DNA of 64,000 nucleotides from Pacificispira spongiicola (GCF_012926505.1 NZ_JABBNT010000005.1:186001-250000); one strand, 5' to 3'; positions 18,637 through 28,198 are shown, numbered from the stretch's first letter. Numbers and translations: made by a program. Notes: generated from the sequence alone by a model not told the origin.

Positions 18637-19101
18637 TTAACGGCTCCGCTTGTTCTTGGAGTTGCGCGAGGCCAGATCGAGGGCCACCGGCGACTGAGCT
18701 TCATGCGGATGCTCGGTGCCGGCATAAACGCGCAGGTTCTTCATCTGCTGACGGCCCAGCGGACCACGGGGGACCATGCGCTCAACCGCCTTTTCGACGA
18801 CGCGCTCCGGGAAACGACCCGTCAGGATCTGTTCCGCCGTGCGGCTCTTGATCCCACCCGGATGGCCGGTGTGCCAGTAATACGTCTTGTCCGCCAGTTT
18901 ACGGCCGGTGAGTTTCACCTTGTCCGCGTTGATGACGATGACGTTGTCGCCGCAATCCACATGCGGGGTATAGCCCGCCTTGTGCTTGCCGCGCAGGATT
19001 TTCGCGATTTCCGAAGCCATGCGGCCGAGGACCATGTCCTGAGCGTCGATGACGTACCAGGTCTTTTCGACCTCCGCCGGCTTCATCGAAAAGGTTTTCA
19101 T
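18637..19101 (-). CDS. rplM: 50S ribosomal protein L13
   Basis: L13 is an early assembly protein of the large subunit. The 154-residue product starts [31 protein letters not shown] and the [16 protein letters not shown] segment are typical. Two adjacent ATG codons exist (19104 and 19101); the second gives the family N-terminus, and AGGCAGG precedes both. It is the first gene of the rplM-rpsI operon. Confidence 0.98.
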   Translation of the reverse strand: MKTFSMKPAEVEKTWYVIDAQDMVLGRMASEIAKILRGKHKAGYTPHVDCGDNVIVINADKVKLTGRKLADKTYYWHTGHPGGIKSRTAEQILTGRFPERVVEKAVERMVPRGPLGRQQMKNLRVYAGTEHPHEAQSPVALDLASRNSKNKRSR

Positions 19102-19340
19102 CATTGCTGCCTGCCTAATCTTTGGCCCGCGCATCGCCCATTGCGATGCCGTAGCCGATCATACTTTTCCCGGAATTCCCGGAGACGGCGGTTGATATAC
19201 CGGGCACGGCGGCACGTCAATGCCTTGATTTTCGATTTTTCCCAAAAATACTTAATATTATCAATATGTTAAATTAACGGTATTATTTTACCGCACAAAA
19301 AGTCACTGTTTTTAGGCAAAAAACCGGGGATCGCCACCCA

Positions 19341-19847
19341 TCACCTTCTATATTCCGGACGGAAAACCAACACCACACGGTCGACGGTCCAACCGTCCGT
19401 CGCCAGAGGATGCGCGGTTCGGCTGTATTCCAGGACATGTTCATGCCGCCAAGGGAGACGGATATGATCGCGGAAATCCGGTTGCCGCGTCTCCACCACC
19501 GTCGTGAAAAAGGCGTTGAAGTCAGCCAGTGCCTGTCCGGTATAAATCTCTTCAAAACGCGCGCCGGTCGGATCCCGCCAGTAAAACTGACTGGTCTCCG
19601 TCCCGACGAGCCGATAGCGAAAGCACAAGGGGGCATCCGGCGGTCGTTCGACATCGATGATCATCATAACCGGCAGCAGTTTACGGGGCAGAGTCACAGG
19701 GTCGATATCGCGGCGGCCGGGTAGTCGGCCGGTATCCCGCACGTGATCGCACCAAAAGCGGTGAAACCATGCCTGCTCCTCCGATCGCAATTCATCAGCG
19801 GAATAGGTGCGTCCCAGTATGTCGTTCAATACCGTCTTATCGACCAC
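19341..19847 (-). CDS. PAS_5 family sensory-type protein
   Basis: The 168-residue protein fits the alphaproteobacterial PAS_5 family: a single PAS-like fold with LPRKLLPVMMIIDVE, FRYRLVGTETSQFYWRDPTG, and a C-terminal VLEYSRTAHPLATDG strand. There is no output domain, so it may sense redox or ligand state by binding another protein. The GTG at 19847 follows AGAGG at correct spacing. No partner gene is adjacent, and the molecular role of the family is unknown to me. Confidence 0.75.
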   Translation of the reverse strand: MVDKTVLNDILGRTYSADELRSEEQAWFHRFWCDHVRDTGRLPGRRDIDPVTLPRKLLPVMMIIDVERPPDAPLCFRYRLVGTETSQFYWRDPTGARFEEIYTGQALADFNAFFTTVVETRQPDFRDHIRLPWRHEHVLEYSRTAHPLATDGWTVDRVVLVFRPEYRR

Positions 19848-19884
19848 TCTCGACCTCTAGCTTGCCCCCTTACGCTATCCGCCG

Positions 19885-20310
19885 CTAATCGCGTGGCGGA
19901 ATCGAATAGGTCCCAGTGACATGGGCACAAAGTTCCTTTTCCCCATCCGCGTGGATATCGACCCGCCCGACAGCCAACCGCTTGCCGAGCTTTAACAGCG
20001 TAACCTCCCCGATCAGATCGGTATCTGCCGGTTTCCGCAGGAAATCGATATTCATATTGGTGGTAACCGCCAGGGCCACGGGTCCGATCGCGCCCATGAC
20101 CGCGATGTACATCGCGAAATCCGCCAGGGCGAACATGGCCGGGCCGTTGATCGTCCCGCCCGGCCGGATCAGTTTTTGGTTATAGGGCAACCGGACCGTC
20201 GCCGTCCCTTCCCCGTATTCTTCCACGACAAAGCCGTAAAGCTCTGCAAACGGTGCATCATGCGCCAGAACCTTCTCCAGAACGTCTCGCGGCAAATGTT
20301 TCGTGGACAC
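19885..20310 (-). CDS. PaaI-type hotdog-fold thioesterase
   Basis: This is a 141-residue hotdog-fold protein that probably hydrolyses an acyl-CoA or aryl-CoA thioester. IRPGGTINGPAMFALADFAM is the family helix with the Gly-rich turn and the acidic catalytic residue (Asp in ALADFAM). VTTNMNIDFLRKPADTDLIG is the following conserved strand block. The GTG at 20310 has AGGGAG at eight bases; a much longer upstream frame lacks any support. It is divergent from the enoyl-CoA hydratase gene, with about 130 bases between, suggesting joint control of acyl-CoA genes. Confidence 0.85.
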   Translation of the reverse strand: MSTKHLPRDVLEKVLAHDAPFAELYGFVVEEYGEGTATVRLPYNQKLIRPGGTINGPAMFALADFAMYIAVMGAIGPVALAVTTNMNIDFLRKPADTDLIGEVTLLKLGKRLAVGRVDIHADGEKELCAHVTGTYSIPPRD

Positions 20311-20443
20311 TGTTAGGCTCCCTACCCTGCGTATCGGGCGGCGCCCCATTTTATCGCGGGACGCGCCGCTGCGTTCATCTTGAACAGCCACGCTAATTGG
20401 TTGATGCTCCTGCTTTCCAGAAAAAAGTACCGGGAGAGGAAAC

Positions 20444-21253
20444 ATGAGCGTCGACGCAGCCCAACAGGCCGATATGCCGGAACCGCTTGTTCTGCGCCGC
20501 ACGGACGGCGCCGTCGCGACGCTGACGCTGAACCGGCCCAAGGCCTATAACGCCCTATCCATCGCGTTGATGGAAGCAATTCTGGACGAACTGGCGGATT
20601 TGGACCGCGACCGGTCCGTTGCCGTCGTGGTCCTTGAAGGCAGCGGGCGCGGCTTTTCCGGTGGCCACGACCTGAAGGAGCTTCAGGCCAATCCGGACGT
20701 CGCCTTCCGTCAACGTACCTTCGATACCTGCACCAAGATGATGCTGGCCGTCACACGCCTGCGCCAGCCGGTTATTGCCAAAGTTCACGGTATCGCCACG
20801 GCCGCCGGATGCCAGTTGGTCGCGACCTGCGATCTGGCCATCGCCGCCGACACGGCGAAATTCGGCACACCGGGCGTCAATATCGGTCTGTTCTGTTCCA
20901 CGCCCATGGTCGCGCTCAGCCGCGCGGTGCATCGAAAGCAGGCGATGGAAATGCTGCTGACCGGGGACGTCGTTTCGGCACAGCATGCGGCGGAAATCGG
21001 TTTGATCAATCGCTGCGTGGCGGAAGATCAACTGGATGCGGAAACGAATGCGCTCGCGGCGGTCATCGCCTCCAAATCCCGCAAGGTTCTGAAAACCGGG
21101 AAGGAAGCCTTCCACCGACAGATCGACATGACGCTGGAAGACGCCTATGCCTATGCCGGTAGCGTCATGGTGGAAAATATGGGCTATGCCGACACGGATG
21201 AAGGCATCGACGCCTTTATCGGCAAGCGCCCGCCCCTTTGGTCGCATGAATGA
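20444..21253 (+). CDS. Enoyl-CoA hydratase/isomerase family protein
   Basis: This crotonase-fold protein of 269 residues resembles the mitochondrial ECHDC3-type group. It shows LTLNRPKAYNALSIALM, oxyanion-hole segments GRGFSGGHDLKEL and GIATAAGCQLVATCDLAIA, and the FGTPGVNIGLFCSTPMVAL block. In ordinary hydratases two Glu residues act; here the first glutamate position is occupied by Gln (AAGCQL), so hydratase activity is uncertain. GGGAGAGGAAAC gives a strong ribosome site. It is followed by a CoA-binding protein gene. Confidence 0.88.
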   Translation: MSVDAAQQADMPEPLVLRRTDGAVATLTLNRPKAYNALSIALMEAILDELADLDRDRSVAVVVLEGSGRGFSGGHDLKELQANPDVAFRQRTFDTCTKMMLAVTRLRQPVIAKVHGIATAAGCQLVATCDLAIAADTAKFGTPGVNIGLFCSTPMVALSRAVHRKQAMEMLLTGDVVSAQHAAEIGLINRCVAEDQLDAETNALAAVIASKSRKVLKTGKEAFHRQIDMTLEDAYAYAGSVMVENMGYADTDEGIDAFIGKRPPLWSHE

Positions 21254-21269
21254 CGGTAAAGAGTCGGAT

Positions 21270-21791
21270 ATGACCGAAACGATTTCCAATACCGCCCTGT
21301 TCGACCATTCGCATGATTTTTACGCGGATGCGTATATCCGTCATATCCTGCGCACCTGCCGGACCTTCGCCATGGTCGGGGCCAGCACGAACTGGAACCG
21401 GCCCAGCTATTTCGCCATGCAATACATGCTGAAAAAGGGAATGAACGTCGTCCCCGTCAATCCCGGCGCGGCAGGGCAGGAAATTCTGGGACGCATGGTG
21501 GTCGCCTCCCTGGCCGACATTCACGAACCGGTCGATGTCGTACAAATCTTCCGCCGGTCCGATCAAGTGCCGAGCGTCGTGGAGGCCGCTCTCAATCTGC
21601 TGCCGCTGCCGAAAGTTATCTGGATGCAATTGGGCGTGGTGAACGAAGAAGCAGCCCATATGGCGGAGGCCGCAGGCCTATCCGTTGTCATGAATCGCTG
21701 CCCGAAGATCGAACATGCGCGCCTGTCTGGGGAATTGGGCTGGAACGGGATCAACACCCGCGTCATCACCTCAAAGAAGAAAACACTCTAG
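21270..21791 (+). CDS. CoA-binding domain protein (YccU-like)
   Basis: This 173-residue Rossmann-like CoA_binding_2 domain contains TFAMVGASTNWNRPSYFAMQYM, VVPVNPGAAGQEILG and MNRCPKIEHARL, as in E. coli YccU-type proteins. Such proteins bind CoA but have no settled function. The ATG at 21270 was chosen over ATG at 21246 (which overlaps the hydratase stop) because an AAAGAG site precedes it; the longer form adds eight residues. It is co-directional with the enoyl-CoA hydratase gene and probably in one operon. Confidence 0.85.
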   Translation: MTETISNTALFDHSHDFYADAYIRHILRTCRTFAMVGASTNWNRPSYFAMQYMLKKGMNVVPVNPGAAGQEILGRMVVASLADIHEPVDVVQIFRRSDQVPSVVEAALNLLPLPKVIWMQLGVVNEEAAHMAEAAGLSVVMNRCPKIEHARLSGELGWNGINTRVITSKKKTL

Positions 21792-21994
21792 CTGTTCAGC
21801 AGGCACAGAACGCCATAACAGCTGTCGAAGCCGAAACGGAAGATCGCATAGAACAGGATATCCAACAGGATCATGGCGAGCATAAATAGGACGATGACCC
21901 GCCAGGTCAGCCGAAAGCTGCCCCATTTCCTTTTCTGCGTGGACTTACCGCCGGTTTCGAACCCCGCCTGTTTCCGCCGCTTGCTTTCACCCAT
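21788..21994 (-). CDS. Small single-helix membrane protein
   Basis: The 68-residue product has a basic N-terminal half (MGESKRRKQAGFETGGKSTQ) followed by one transmembrane helix (VIVLFMLAMILLDILFYAIF) and a short tail with two Cys. I recognise no family. Its TAG stop shares a CTAG palindrome with the TAG of the convergent CoA-binding gene. The start at 21994 lies 33 bases from the start of the FemAB-like gene on the other strand, so the promoters overlap. Confidence 0.65.
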   Translation of the reverse strand: MGESKRRKQAGFETGGKSTQKRKWGSFRLTWRVIVLFMLAMILLDILFYAIFRFGFDSCYGVLCLLNS

Positions 21995-22027
21995 GACCGC
22001 CGTCCCATCCTGTAAGCGCCGCCCCAC

Positions 22028-22957
22028 ATGAACACCATTCAACTTGATTGGGAAAGCCCCGACGAGGCCCACTGGCGGGACCGTCTGGCGAAATGCGGGC
22101 GCAGCACGATGTTTCAGTCCTGGTCCTGGGGCCGCGCCCTAGAAGCCACCGGGCAAGCGAGGGTGCGGCGGGCGTATATCCAGAAGAACGGACGCCCCGT
22201 CGGCCTCGTTCAGGTCTTCGAGGAAACGCGATTGGGCCTGTTTACCCTGGGCCGGATATTGCGCGGTCCCTTATTCTTCCAATCCGTCCTGCCGGAAGAC
22301 CGGATCGCGGCGATGAAAGAAGTACGCCGCGCCTATCCGCTCGGCCGGATGAAGCGCCTGTCCATCCTGCCCGAACTGCCGGACGGTCCGGCGGTAGTGG
22401 ATCTGTTACGGAATGCCGGGTTCCACAAGGTGCTCAAGCCCTACGAGACCGCATGGTTGGACTTGTCGTTGCCGCTATCTGGAATAAAGGCGGCAATGCG
22501 CCAGAACTTCCGGAACCAGTTGCGCCGTGCGACGGATCGGGCAACCGCCGGGACCCTGACGGTGGCGGAGGTGGAAGACCCCCGCCCCCTGCTCACCCGA
22601 TACGACAGGCACCGTAAGAAGGTAGGCTATGCCGCGCCGTCCGGCATGTTATTGGGCGCCTTGACGGATTCCGACAGATTGTGCCTGGAAGCGCGCATGG
22701 GGGATGACGTGATTGCCGGTGTTCTGTTCGTCATGCATGGACAGGCCGCGACCTATCAGATCGGCTGGACCAGTCCCGACGGACGGGCGATACATGCCCA
22801 TAACCTGCTGCTCTGGCGGGGGATCGAGACACTGCAACAACGCGGCATCCGCTTCCTGGACCTGGGCGGGCTGGACTGGGACAGCGCCCCGGGTGTGGCA
22901 CATTTTAAGGCGGGTATCGGTGGTGAGGCTTTCACCCTTCCCGGCACCTACGTATAG
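22028..22957 (+). CDS. FemAB-like/GNAT-fold transferase
   Basis: The 309-residue protein has the twin-GNAT pattern of FemAB-type aminoacyl transferases: [15 protein letters not shown] near residue 30, an internal [15 protein letters not shown] stretch, and a C-terminal block with [20 protein letters not shown] and [18 protein letters not shown]. Gram-positive FemAB proteins build peptidoglycan bridges; in proteobacteria these homologues usually have unknown substrates, some in surface polysaccharide or peptide modification. It is followed 26 bases later by hisI. Confidence 0.78.
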   Translation: MNTIQLDWESPDEAHWRDRLAKCGRSTMFQSWSWGRALEATGQARVRRAYIQKNGRPVGLVQVFEETRLGLFTLGRILRGPLFFQSVLPEDRIAAMKEVRRAYPLGRMKRLSILPELPDGPAVVDLLRNAGFHKVLKPYETAWLDLSLPLSGIKAAMRQNFRNQLRRATDRATAGTLTVAEVEDPRPLLTRYDRHRKKVGYAAPSGMLLGALTDSDRLCLEARMGDDVIAGVLFVMHGQAATYQIGWTSPDGRAIHAHNLLLWRGIETLQQRGIRFLDLGGLDWDSAPGVAHFKAGIGGEAFTLPGTYV

Positions 22958-22983
22958 TCGCGCCGCAAATCGGAGGAAGCCTC

Positions 22984-23391
22984 ATGTCCCTGACTGACCG
23001 CACCGGCCTGACCAAATCGGATATCGAAACCGGCGACCGCCTCGCGCCGAAATTCGACGCCGACGGATTGTTGCCCGCCGTCACCACCGACGCCGACACG
23101 GGCGAGGTGCTGATGGTCGCCTATATGAATGCCGAAGCCCTGGAGAAAACACTGGAGACGGGCGAAGCGCATTATTGGTCGCGCAGCCGGGGGGAGCTTT
23201 GGCACAAGGGCGCGACTTCCGGTCAGGTCCAGATCGTTAAGGAACTGCGTATCGATTGCGATCAGGACGCCGTGGTGCTGCGCGTTCGTCCGCAAGGCGA
23301 CGGCGGTTGCTGCCATGTCGGCTTCCGCACCTGTTTTTTCCGAAAGGCGGATAAGGACGGCACCCTGACGACGGATCAGGAGCGCCTGTAA
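22984..23391 (+). CDS. hisI: Phosphoribosyl-AMP cyclohydrolase
   Basis: HisI opens the adenine ring of PR-AMP in histidine synthesis. The 135-residue single-domain enzyme contains [36 protein letters not shown], the metal-binding [11 protein letters not shown] and the Cys pair in [13 protein letters not shown]. It is a stand-alone cyclohydrolase without the HisE domain, as usual in alphaproteobacteria. GGAGGAAG precedes the start. It is isolated from other his genes. Confidence 0.97.
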   Translation: MSLTDRTGLTKSDIETGDRLAPKFDADGLLPAVTTDADTGEVLMVAYMNAEALEKTLETGEAHYWSRSRGELWHKGATSGQVQIVKELRIDCDQDAVVLRVRPQGDGGCCHVGFRTCFFRKADKDGTLTTDQERL

Positions 23392-23394
23392 CCC

Positions 23395-24609
23395 CTACTC
23401 CGCCGCCGCGGCTTGCAGCGTGTCCTCCGCATAGTCGCGGCTGCGCGGCAGCATCATCGCCACCAGGACGACGAACAGCGACGCGGCCGCATAGGTCAGC
23501 AGTAGCAGCGTGAAATCACCCGTCGCGTCCCGAACCTGGGTCAGCATATAGATGCCCAACGGTGCGGCCCCGAAGGACACGACGAATTTCACCCCAAAGA
23601 TGACGCCCTGATGATCGGCGGGCGCAAACCGGGACAACATCATGTTTTCCGCCGGCAGGATCGCCGTCCCTGCCATGGCCAGTCCAACCGCCGCGATGCC
23701 CAAGGGAATGCCCGCATGCTCCGCGAGGATATAGAGCAGCGGCGCTTGGAGGACCCACAGCAACACGTAAATCCGTTTCAACGGATACCGGTCGGCGAGA
23801 TAACCGCCGACAAGCTGCATCGCCGCGCCGATGGCATAAACCACCCCGACCGCCGTCCCGACGAGACCGATCTGGCCCGATAACAGGTCGATCATCCGCT
23901 CTTCGAACAGTTTCGGCATCGCATTCTGAACCGTGTTGTAAATCAGGCCCAGCATGAACATCGGGATCAGCATCAGCGCGACCGCTTTCAGGTTCCCGGC
24001 GCTACTGCCCTTGCCCGTGCGGCCCGGCGCGGATCGCGCGCCTTCGGCAATGCGCCCGGTTTGCAGACAGTAAAGCATCGCGAAACCGATTACGGTGCAA
24101 ACCGCCCCCGGTAGAATAAAGGCACCCCGCCAGCCCAATCCTTCGATCAGCCAGCCGGACAACATCGCCGCCGCCGCGGCCCCCAGACCGCCGAAAATAC
24201 CATTCACGGCAAGGCGCATCCCAACCTTACCCTCACTGGTCTTGATGACCCAGGGAATGCCCACCGGGTGATAAATAGCGCCGAACAGGCCCAGACCGGC
24301 CAGAAAGATCATCAGCCCGGCATGCCCGTCGACAAACCCGCAGGCGAAGGTCGCGACCCCCATGCCCAGAAACATGACGATCAGCATGCCCGGACTGGAC
24401 CACCGGTCCGCCAGACGCCCGGCAGGCAGCGCCGCCAACCCGATCAGCAGCGACGCCGGCACCCACAATTCCATCAGCACCGAATAGGGATCGTTCCAGT
24501 CACGTTCAATCGCCAGGACGATGGTGAAATACATCGCCGCGAAATAGTGAAACAGGAAATGCCCGACATTCGAAAAACCTGCCGCAAGCCGGGGCGACGG
24601 GTGCCGCAT
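23395..24609 (-). CDS. MFS transporter, fosmidomycin-resistance-like group
   Basis: This is a 404-residue carrier with about 12 helices. The N-terminus FSNVGHFLFHYFAAMYFTIV and the loop LPAGRLADRWSSPGM resemble the Fsr-type group of MFS exporters; GGYLADRYPLKRIYVLLW is the C-half loop. The substrate is unknown. It converges with hisI (three bases between stops) and is monocistronic, with a leader region of about 100 bases shared with the end of valS. Confidence 0.85.
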   Translation of the reverse strand: MRHPSPRLAAGFSNVGHFLFHYFAAMYFTIVLAIERDWNDPYSVLMELWVPASLLIGLAALPAGRLADRWSSPGMLIVMFLGMGVATFACGFVDGHAGLMIFLAGLGLFGAIYHPVGIPWVIKTSEGKVGMRLAVNGIFGGLGAAAAAMLSGWLIEGLGWRGAFILPGAVCTVIGFAMLYCLQTGRIAEGARSAPGRTGKGSSAGNLKAVALMLIPMFMLGLIYNTVQNAMPKLFEERMIDLLSGQIGLVGTAVGVVYAIGAAMQLVGGYLADRYPLKRIYVLLWVLQAPLLYILAEHAGIPLGIAAVGLAMAGTAILPAENMMLSRFAPADHQGVIFGVKFVVSFGAAPLGIYMLTQVRDATGDFTLLLLTYAAASLFVVLVAMMLPRSRDYAEDTLQAAAAE

Positions 24610-24713
24610 GGATCGTCTCCAATCTCTATGATTGCAATCACGGTCTCACGAATACCGCTGCCGCTCAAGCGGACGCCGGTTCATAACATCCGTTCCGATG
24701 CGACACCGCCCGG

Positions 24714-27368
24714 TTAAAGGGCGGCAATCCGGGACAGGGCTTCGGCCAGCTTGTCGCGTTGGGCCTGTTCCTCGGCGAGGCGGTCGCGGTTTTCCTGGAC
24801 GACCTCTTCCGGAGCGTTGGCAACGAATTTCTCGTTGCCCAGCTTGCCCGCGATTTTCTTGATCTCACCGTCGGCTTTGGCAATCGCCTTTTCCAGTCGG
24901 GCGCGTTCGGCGGCCAGATCGATGACGCCCGCCAGCGGAATCCCCACCGTCGATTCGTCCACGACGATCTGAATAGCACCTTCCGGCATGGCCTCGACAT
25001 GATCGATTTTCTCGGCGCGGGCCAATGTGGAAATCAGCGACGCATGGCGTTCCAGCCAGGCCTTCGCCTGGTCGCCCATGCCCTGGATCGCCAGCGAAAT
25101 CTTGGTCCCCGGCGGCACGTTCATTTCCGACCGGGCGGACCGGATTTCGGAAACCAGGCGCACGACCCAGCCCATTTCGCCTTCGGCATCGGCATCGACA
25201 GCAGGCGCGTCGGGCCAGGCGGCGATAATGATGTCTTCCGCACCCTCGCCCTTTACATGGTTCCACAATTCCGCCGTCACGAAAGGCGCAATCGGATGCA
25301 TCAGACGCAGAATGCGTTCCAGAACGAAGGCCGCCGTCTTGCGGGTTTCGTCGGCAGCGGCCTGATCGTCACCCGCGAAGAGCGGTTTCGCGAATTCCAG
25401 ATACCAATCGCAGAAGGTGCCCCAGACGAACTGATACAGCGCGCCCGCGGATTCGTTGAACCGGAATGTTTCGATGGCCGTGGTCACCGCGTCGCGGGTC
25501 TTGCCCAATTCGCCCAGGATCCAGCGGTTGACCGTTTCCTTGGCGCTTGCCGGATCGAAGCTTTCGTCCAGAACGCAGTCGTTCATTTCGCAGAAACGCG
25601 CGGCGTTCCACAGCTTCGTCATGAAGTTGCGGTAGCCCTCGACCCGCTGCGTCGACAGTTTGATGTCGCGGCCCGCCGCCGCCAGAGCAACCAGCGTGAA
25701 GCGCAGGCTGTCCGCGCCGTATTCGTCGATCAGCTGCAGGGGATCGATAACGTTCCCCTTCGATTTCGACATTTTCTGGCCCTTCTCGTCCCGAACCAAG
25801 GCGTGGACATAGACGGTTTCGAAGGGCTCCGTTTTCATGAAATGCAGCGTCATCATCATCATCCGGGCGACCCAGAAGAAGATGATGTCAAACCCGGTCA
25901 CCAACACGTTGGTCGGGTGGTAGCGGTCCAATTCCGGCGTCTTGTCCGGCCAGCCGAGGGTGGAGAAAGTCCACAGCGCCGAGGAGAACCAGGTATCCAG
26001 CACGTCCTCGTCGCGGGTCAATTCGACCGTCTTTCCGTAATGCGCATCGGCGGCGGCCTGGGCTTCCGCCGCGTCATGGGCGACGAAGGTTTCCCCATCC
26101 GGGCCGTACCATGCCGGAATCTGGTGCCCCCACCATAACTGGCGAGACACGCACCAGGGCTGGATGTTGCGCATCCATTCGTAATAGGTCTTGGTCCAGT
26201 TTTCCGGGACGAATTTGGTGCGTCCCTGCTCCACCGATTCAATGGCCGGTTTCGCCAGGGTCTTGGCGTCGACATACCATTGATCGGTCAGATAGGGTTC
26301 GATCGGCACGCCGCCGCGGTCGCCATAGGGAATGGAATGATCGATATCCTCGATTTTCTCCAACAGGCCCAGGGCGTCCAGATCCTCGACCACCACCTTG
26401 CGCGCCTCGAACCGATCCATGCCCCGATACTTTTCGGGCACGTTCTCGTTCAGCTTCGCCTGCGGGGTCAGGATATTGATCATCTCAAGGTTCTGACGTT
26501 TGCCGACCTCGAAATCGTTGAAGTCGTGGGCAGGCGTCATCTTCACCGCGCCGGTCCCGGTTTCCGGGTCGGCATAACTGTCGGCAACAATCGGAATCGC
26601 GCGGCCGACCAGTGGCAGGATCACATTCTTGCCGACCAGATGCTTGTAGCGTTCATCGTCCGGGTGCACGCAGACGCCGGTATCGCCCAGCATGGTTTCC
26701 GGGCGCGTCGTGCCGACCGTCAGGAAGACGCCGTCCTCGCCTTCCACCGGATAGCGGAAGAACCACATCTTGCCCTTGGTTTCGACCTGCTGCACTTCCA
26801 AATCGGAAATCGCGGTTTCAAGCGCCGGGTCCCAATTGACGAGACGCTTGTCCTTATAAATCAGCCCCTCACGATACAGATCGACGAAAACTTTCAGGAC
26901 GGCCTTGCTCAACCCGTCATCCATGGTGAAGCGTTCGCGGCTCCAATCGCAGGACGCGCCCAAGCGGCGTAACTGGTTGGAAATCGCCCCACCGCTTTCG
27001 CCCTTCCATTCCCAGACCTTCTCGATGAAGGCGTCGCGGCCCATGTCGCGCCGGGACTGGTTGCCTTCCTGGGCCAGTTTGCGTTCCACGACCATCTGCG
27101 TCGCGATACCGGCATGGTCCATGCCCGGTTGCCACAGCGTGTCGCGCCCCGCCATACGGCGATAGCGGATCATCACGTCCTGGATCGTGTTGTTAAGGGC
27201 GTGCCCCATATGCAGGCTGCCGGTGACGTTCGGCGGCGGAATGACGATGGTAAACGGGTCGGCGTCCGGGCGCTGACCGCATTTGAAATACCCGCCTTCT
27301 TCCCAACGCTTGTAGTGCGCGCCTTCGGCCTGATCCGGCCGATAGGTCTTGTCCAGCTTGTCCGCCAT
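24714..27368 (-). CDS. valS: Valine--tRNA ligase
   Basis: ValRS charges tRNA-Val. The 884-residue class I synthetase has PPPNVTGSLHMGHAL (HIGH motif near residue 53), the editing domain with TVGTTRPETMLGDTGVC, the KMSKSKGNVIDP loop near residue 530, an anticodon-binding domain and the C-terminal coiled coil (ERARLEKAIAKADGEIKKIA). Length is normal. It is separated from popZ by a terminator and so has its own promoter. Confidence 0.98.
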   Translation of the reverse strand: MADKLDKTYRPDQAEGAHYKRWEEGGYFKCGQRPDADPFTIVIPPPNVTGSLHMGHALNNTIQDVMIRYRRMAGRDTLWQPGMDHAGIATQMVVERKLAQEGNQSRRDMGRDAFIEKVWEWKGESGGAISNQLRRLGASCDWSRERFTMDDGLSKAVLKVFVDLYREGLIYKDKRLVNWDPALETAISDLEVQQVETKGKMWFFRYPVEGEDGVFLTVGTTRPETMLGDTGVCVHPDDERYKHLVGKNVILPLVGRAIPIVADSYADPETGTGAVKMTPAHDFNDFEVGKRQNLEMINILTPQAKLNENVPEKYRGMDRFEARKVVVEDLDALGLLEKIEDIDHSIPYGDRGGVPIEPYLTDQWYVDAKTLAKPAIESVEQGRTKFVPENWTKTYYEWMRNIQPWCVSRQLWWGHQIPAWYGPDGETFVAHDAAEAQAAADAHYGKTVELTRDEDVLDTWFSSALWTFSTLGWPDKTPELDRYHPTNVLVTGFDIIFFWVARMMMMTLHFMKTEPFETVYVHALVRDEKGQKMSKSKGNVIDPLQLIDEYGADSLRFTLVALAAAGRDIKLSTQRVEGYRNFMTKLWNAARFCEMNDCVLDESFDPASAKETVNRWILGELGKTRDAVTTAIETFRFNESAGALYQFVWGTFCDWYLEFAKPLFAGDDQAAADETRKTAAFVLERILRLMHPIAPFVTAELWNHVKGEGAEDIIIAAWPDAPAVDADAEGEMGWVVRLVSEIRSARSEMNVPPGTKISLAIQGMGDQAKAWLERHASLISTLARAEKIDHVEAMPEGAIQIVVDESTVGIPLAGVIDLAAERARLEKAIAKADGEIKKIAGKLGNEKFVANAPEEVVQENRDRLAEEQAQRDKLAEALSRIAAL

Positions 27369-27471
27369 GGGACTCCCTCAACTGACAGAAAATCGATCGA
27401 TTGCGACGGTTATACGGTTTGCCGCAAGGAGGTCAAACCCGGCACGCAGGAAATGCGACCGGGACGATGCA

Positions 27472-27504
27472 AAAAGGCCCCGACCGAGATCGGTCGAGGC
27501 CTTT
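27472..27504. terminator. Terminator between popZ and valS
   Basis: AAAAGGCC and CGACCGA pair with their complements around a short loop with flanking A/T runs (one bulge per arm). It stands 26 bases past the popZ stop in the minus direction. Confidence 0.88.
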
Positions 27505-27529
27505 TGACATTGTTAAACGACTTTGGCCG

Positions 27530-28198
27530 TCAGTCTTCCTCGTCCCAGCGTTTGCGGGCGCGGTGGGCCATGCGTTGTATTTCTTCCTGCACGAGGCGTT
27601 CGACGAGCCCCGGCAGATTTTCGTCCAGCCAGCCGCGCAGCATGGGCTTCAACAAGCCCTTGACGATGTCTTCCAGCGTTTCCCCGGCCTGCCCCATGCG
27701 GATGGAACGTTCGAGGGACGCGAATTGATGCATGCCGAAATCTTCGGTGCGATCCGAGATGATCCGGTCGTCTTCCGACAGGGCCGGCATGATCGGATCC
27801 ATATCGGGTTCCGGACGCGGCGGCGGAGGGGGTGGCGGCGGCGGAGGGGGCGGCGGAAAGTCGTCTTCCTCTTCCTCCGGCTCTTCCTCTTCCATATCAA
27901 CGAGTTCGAGTTCCGGCGGTTCCTCGACGACCTCGTCTTCCAGCTCCAAGGGCTCCTCCTCGAACTCTTCTTCCAGCTCGAGCGGTTCTTCTTCGGGTTC
28001 CGGTTCAGGCTCCGGCTCTGGTTCGGGCTCCGGCTCCGGCTCTGGTTCGGGCTCTGGTTCGGGCTCCGGCTCCGGTTCCGGCTCAGGAGCCGGTTCGGGT
28101 TCGGGCGCTTTTTGCGGCTCGTCCTCACCATCCTCGGAAATGATCTTCCGAATGGATGCGAGGATTTCCTCCATCGAAGGTTCTTGGTTGTCGCTCAT
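27530..28198 (-). CDS. popZ: Polar organizing protein PopZ (DUF2497) with expanded acidic/proline linker
   Basis: PopZ self-assembles into a condensate at the cell pole and tethers ParB and cell-cycle regulators. The N-terminal helix EPSMEEILASIRKIISEDG and the C-terminal block TLEDIVKGLLKPMLRGWLDE, followed by LPGLVERLVQEEIQRM, match the family's client-binding and oligomerisation parts. The linker between them is extreme: about 18 Pro-Glu pairs (near residues 32-68), a long Glu/Leu-rich segment and 13 consecutive prolines near residue 120. In Caulobacter the linker is also acidic and Pro-rich but less repetitive. Position between tolC and valS is the conserved alphaproteobacterial setting. 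Confidence 0.93.
   Translation of the reverse strand: MSDNQEPSMEEILASIRKIISEDGEDEPQKAPEPEPAPEPEPEPEPEPEPEPEPEPEPEPEPEPEPEPEEEPLELEEEFEEEPLELEDEVVEEPPELELVDMEEEEPEEEEDDFPPPPPPPPPPPPPRPEPDMDPIMPALSEDDRIISDRTEDFGMHQFASLERSIRMGQAGETLEDIVKGLLKPMLRGWLDENLPGLVERLVQEEIQRMAHRARKRWDEED
27990..28106 (-). repeat. Hexanucleotide repeat encoding Pro-Glu in popZ
   Basis: A run of degenerate six-base units (on the plus strand GGCTCC, GGTTCC, GGTTCG, GGCTCT) encodes alternating Glu and Pro. Interruptions are only in third positions, so protein periodicity is kept while DNA identity has drifted. Slippage could change the linker length. Confidence 0.85.

Noticed and set aside
24759-26138. 459-codon open frame opposite valS
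   Set aside because: Antisense shadow of valS without start signals or domain features.
27990-28106. CRISPR-like regularity in popZ
   Set aside because: Six-base periodicity with no spacers; it encodes a Pro-Glu repeat in a real protein.
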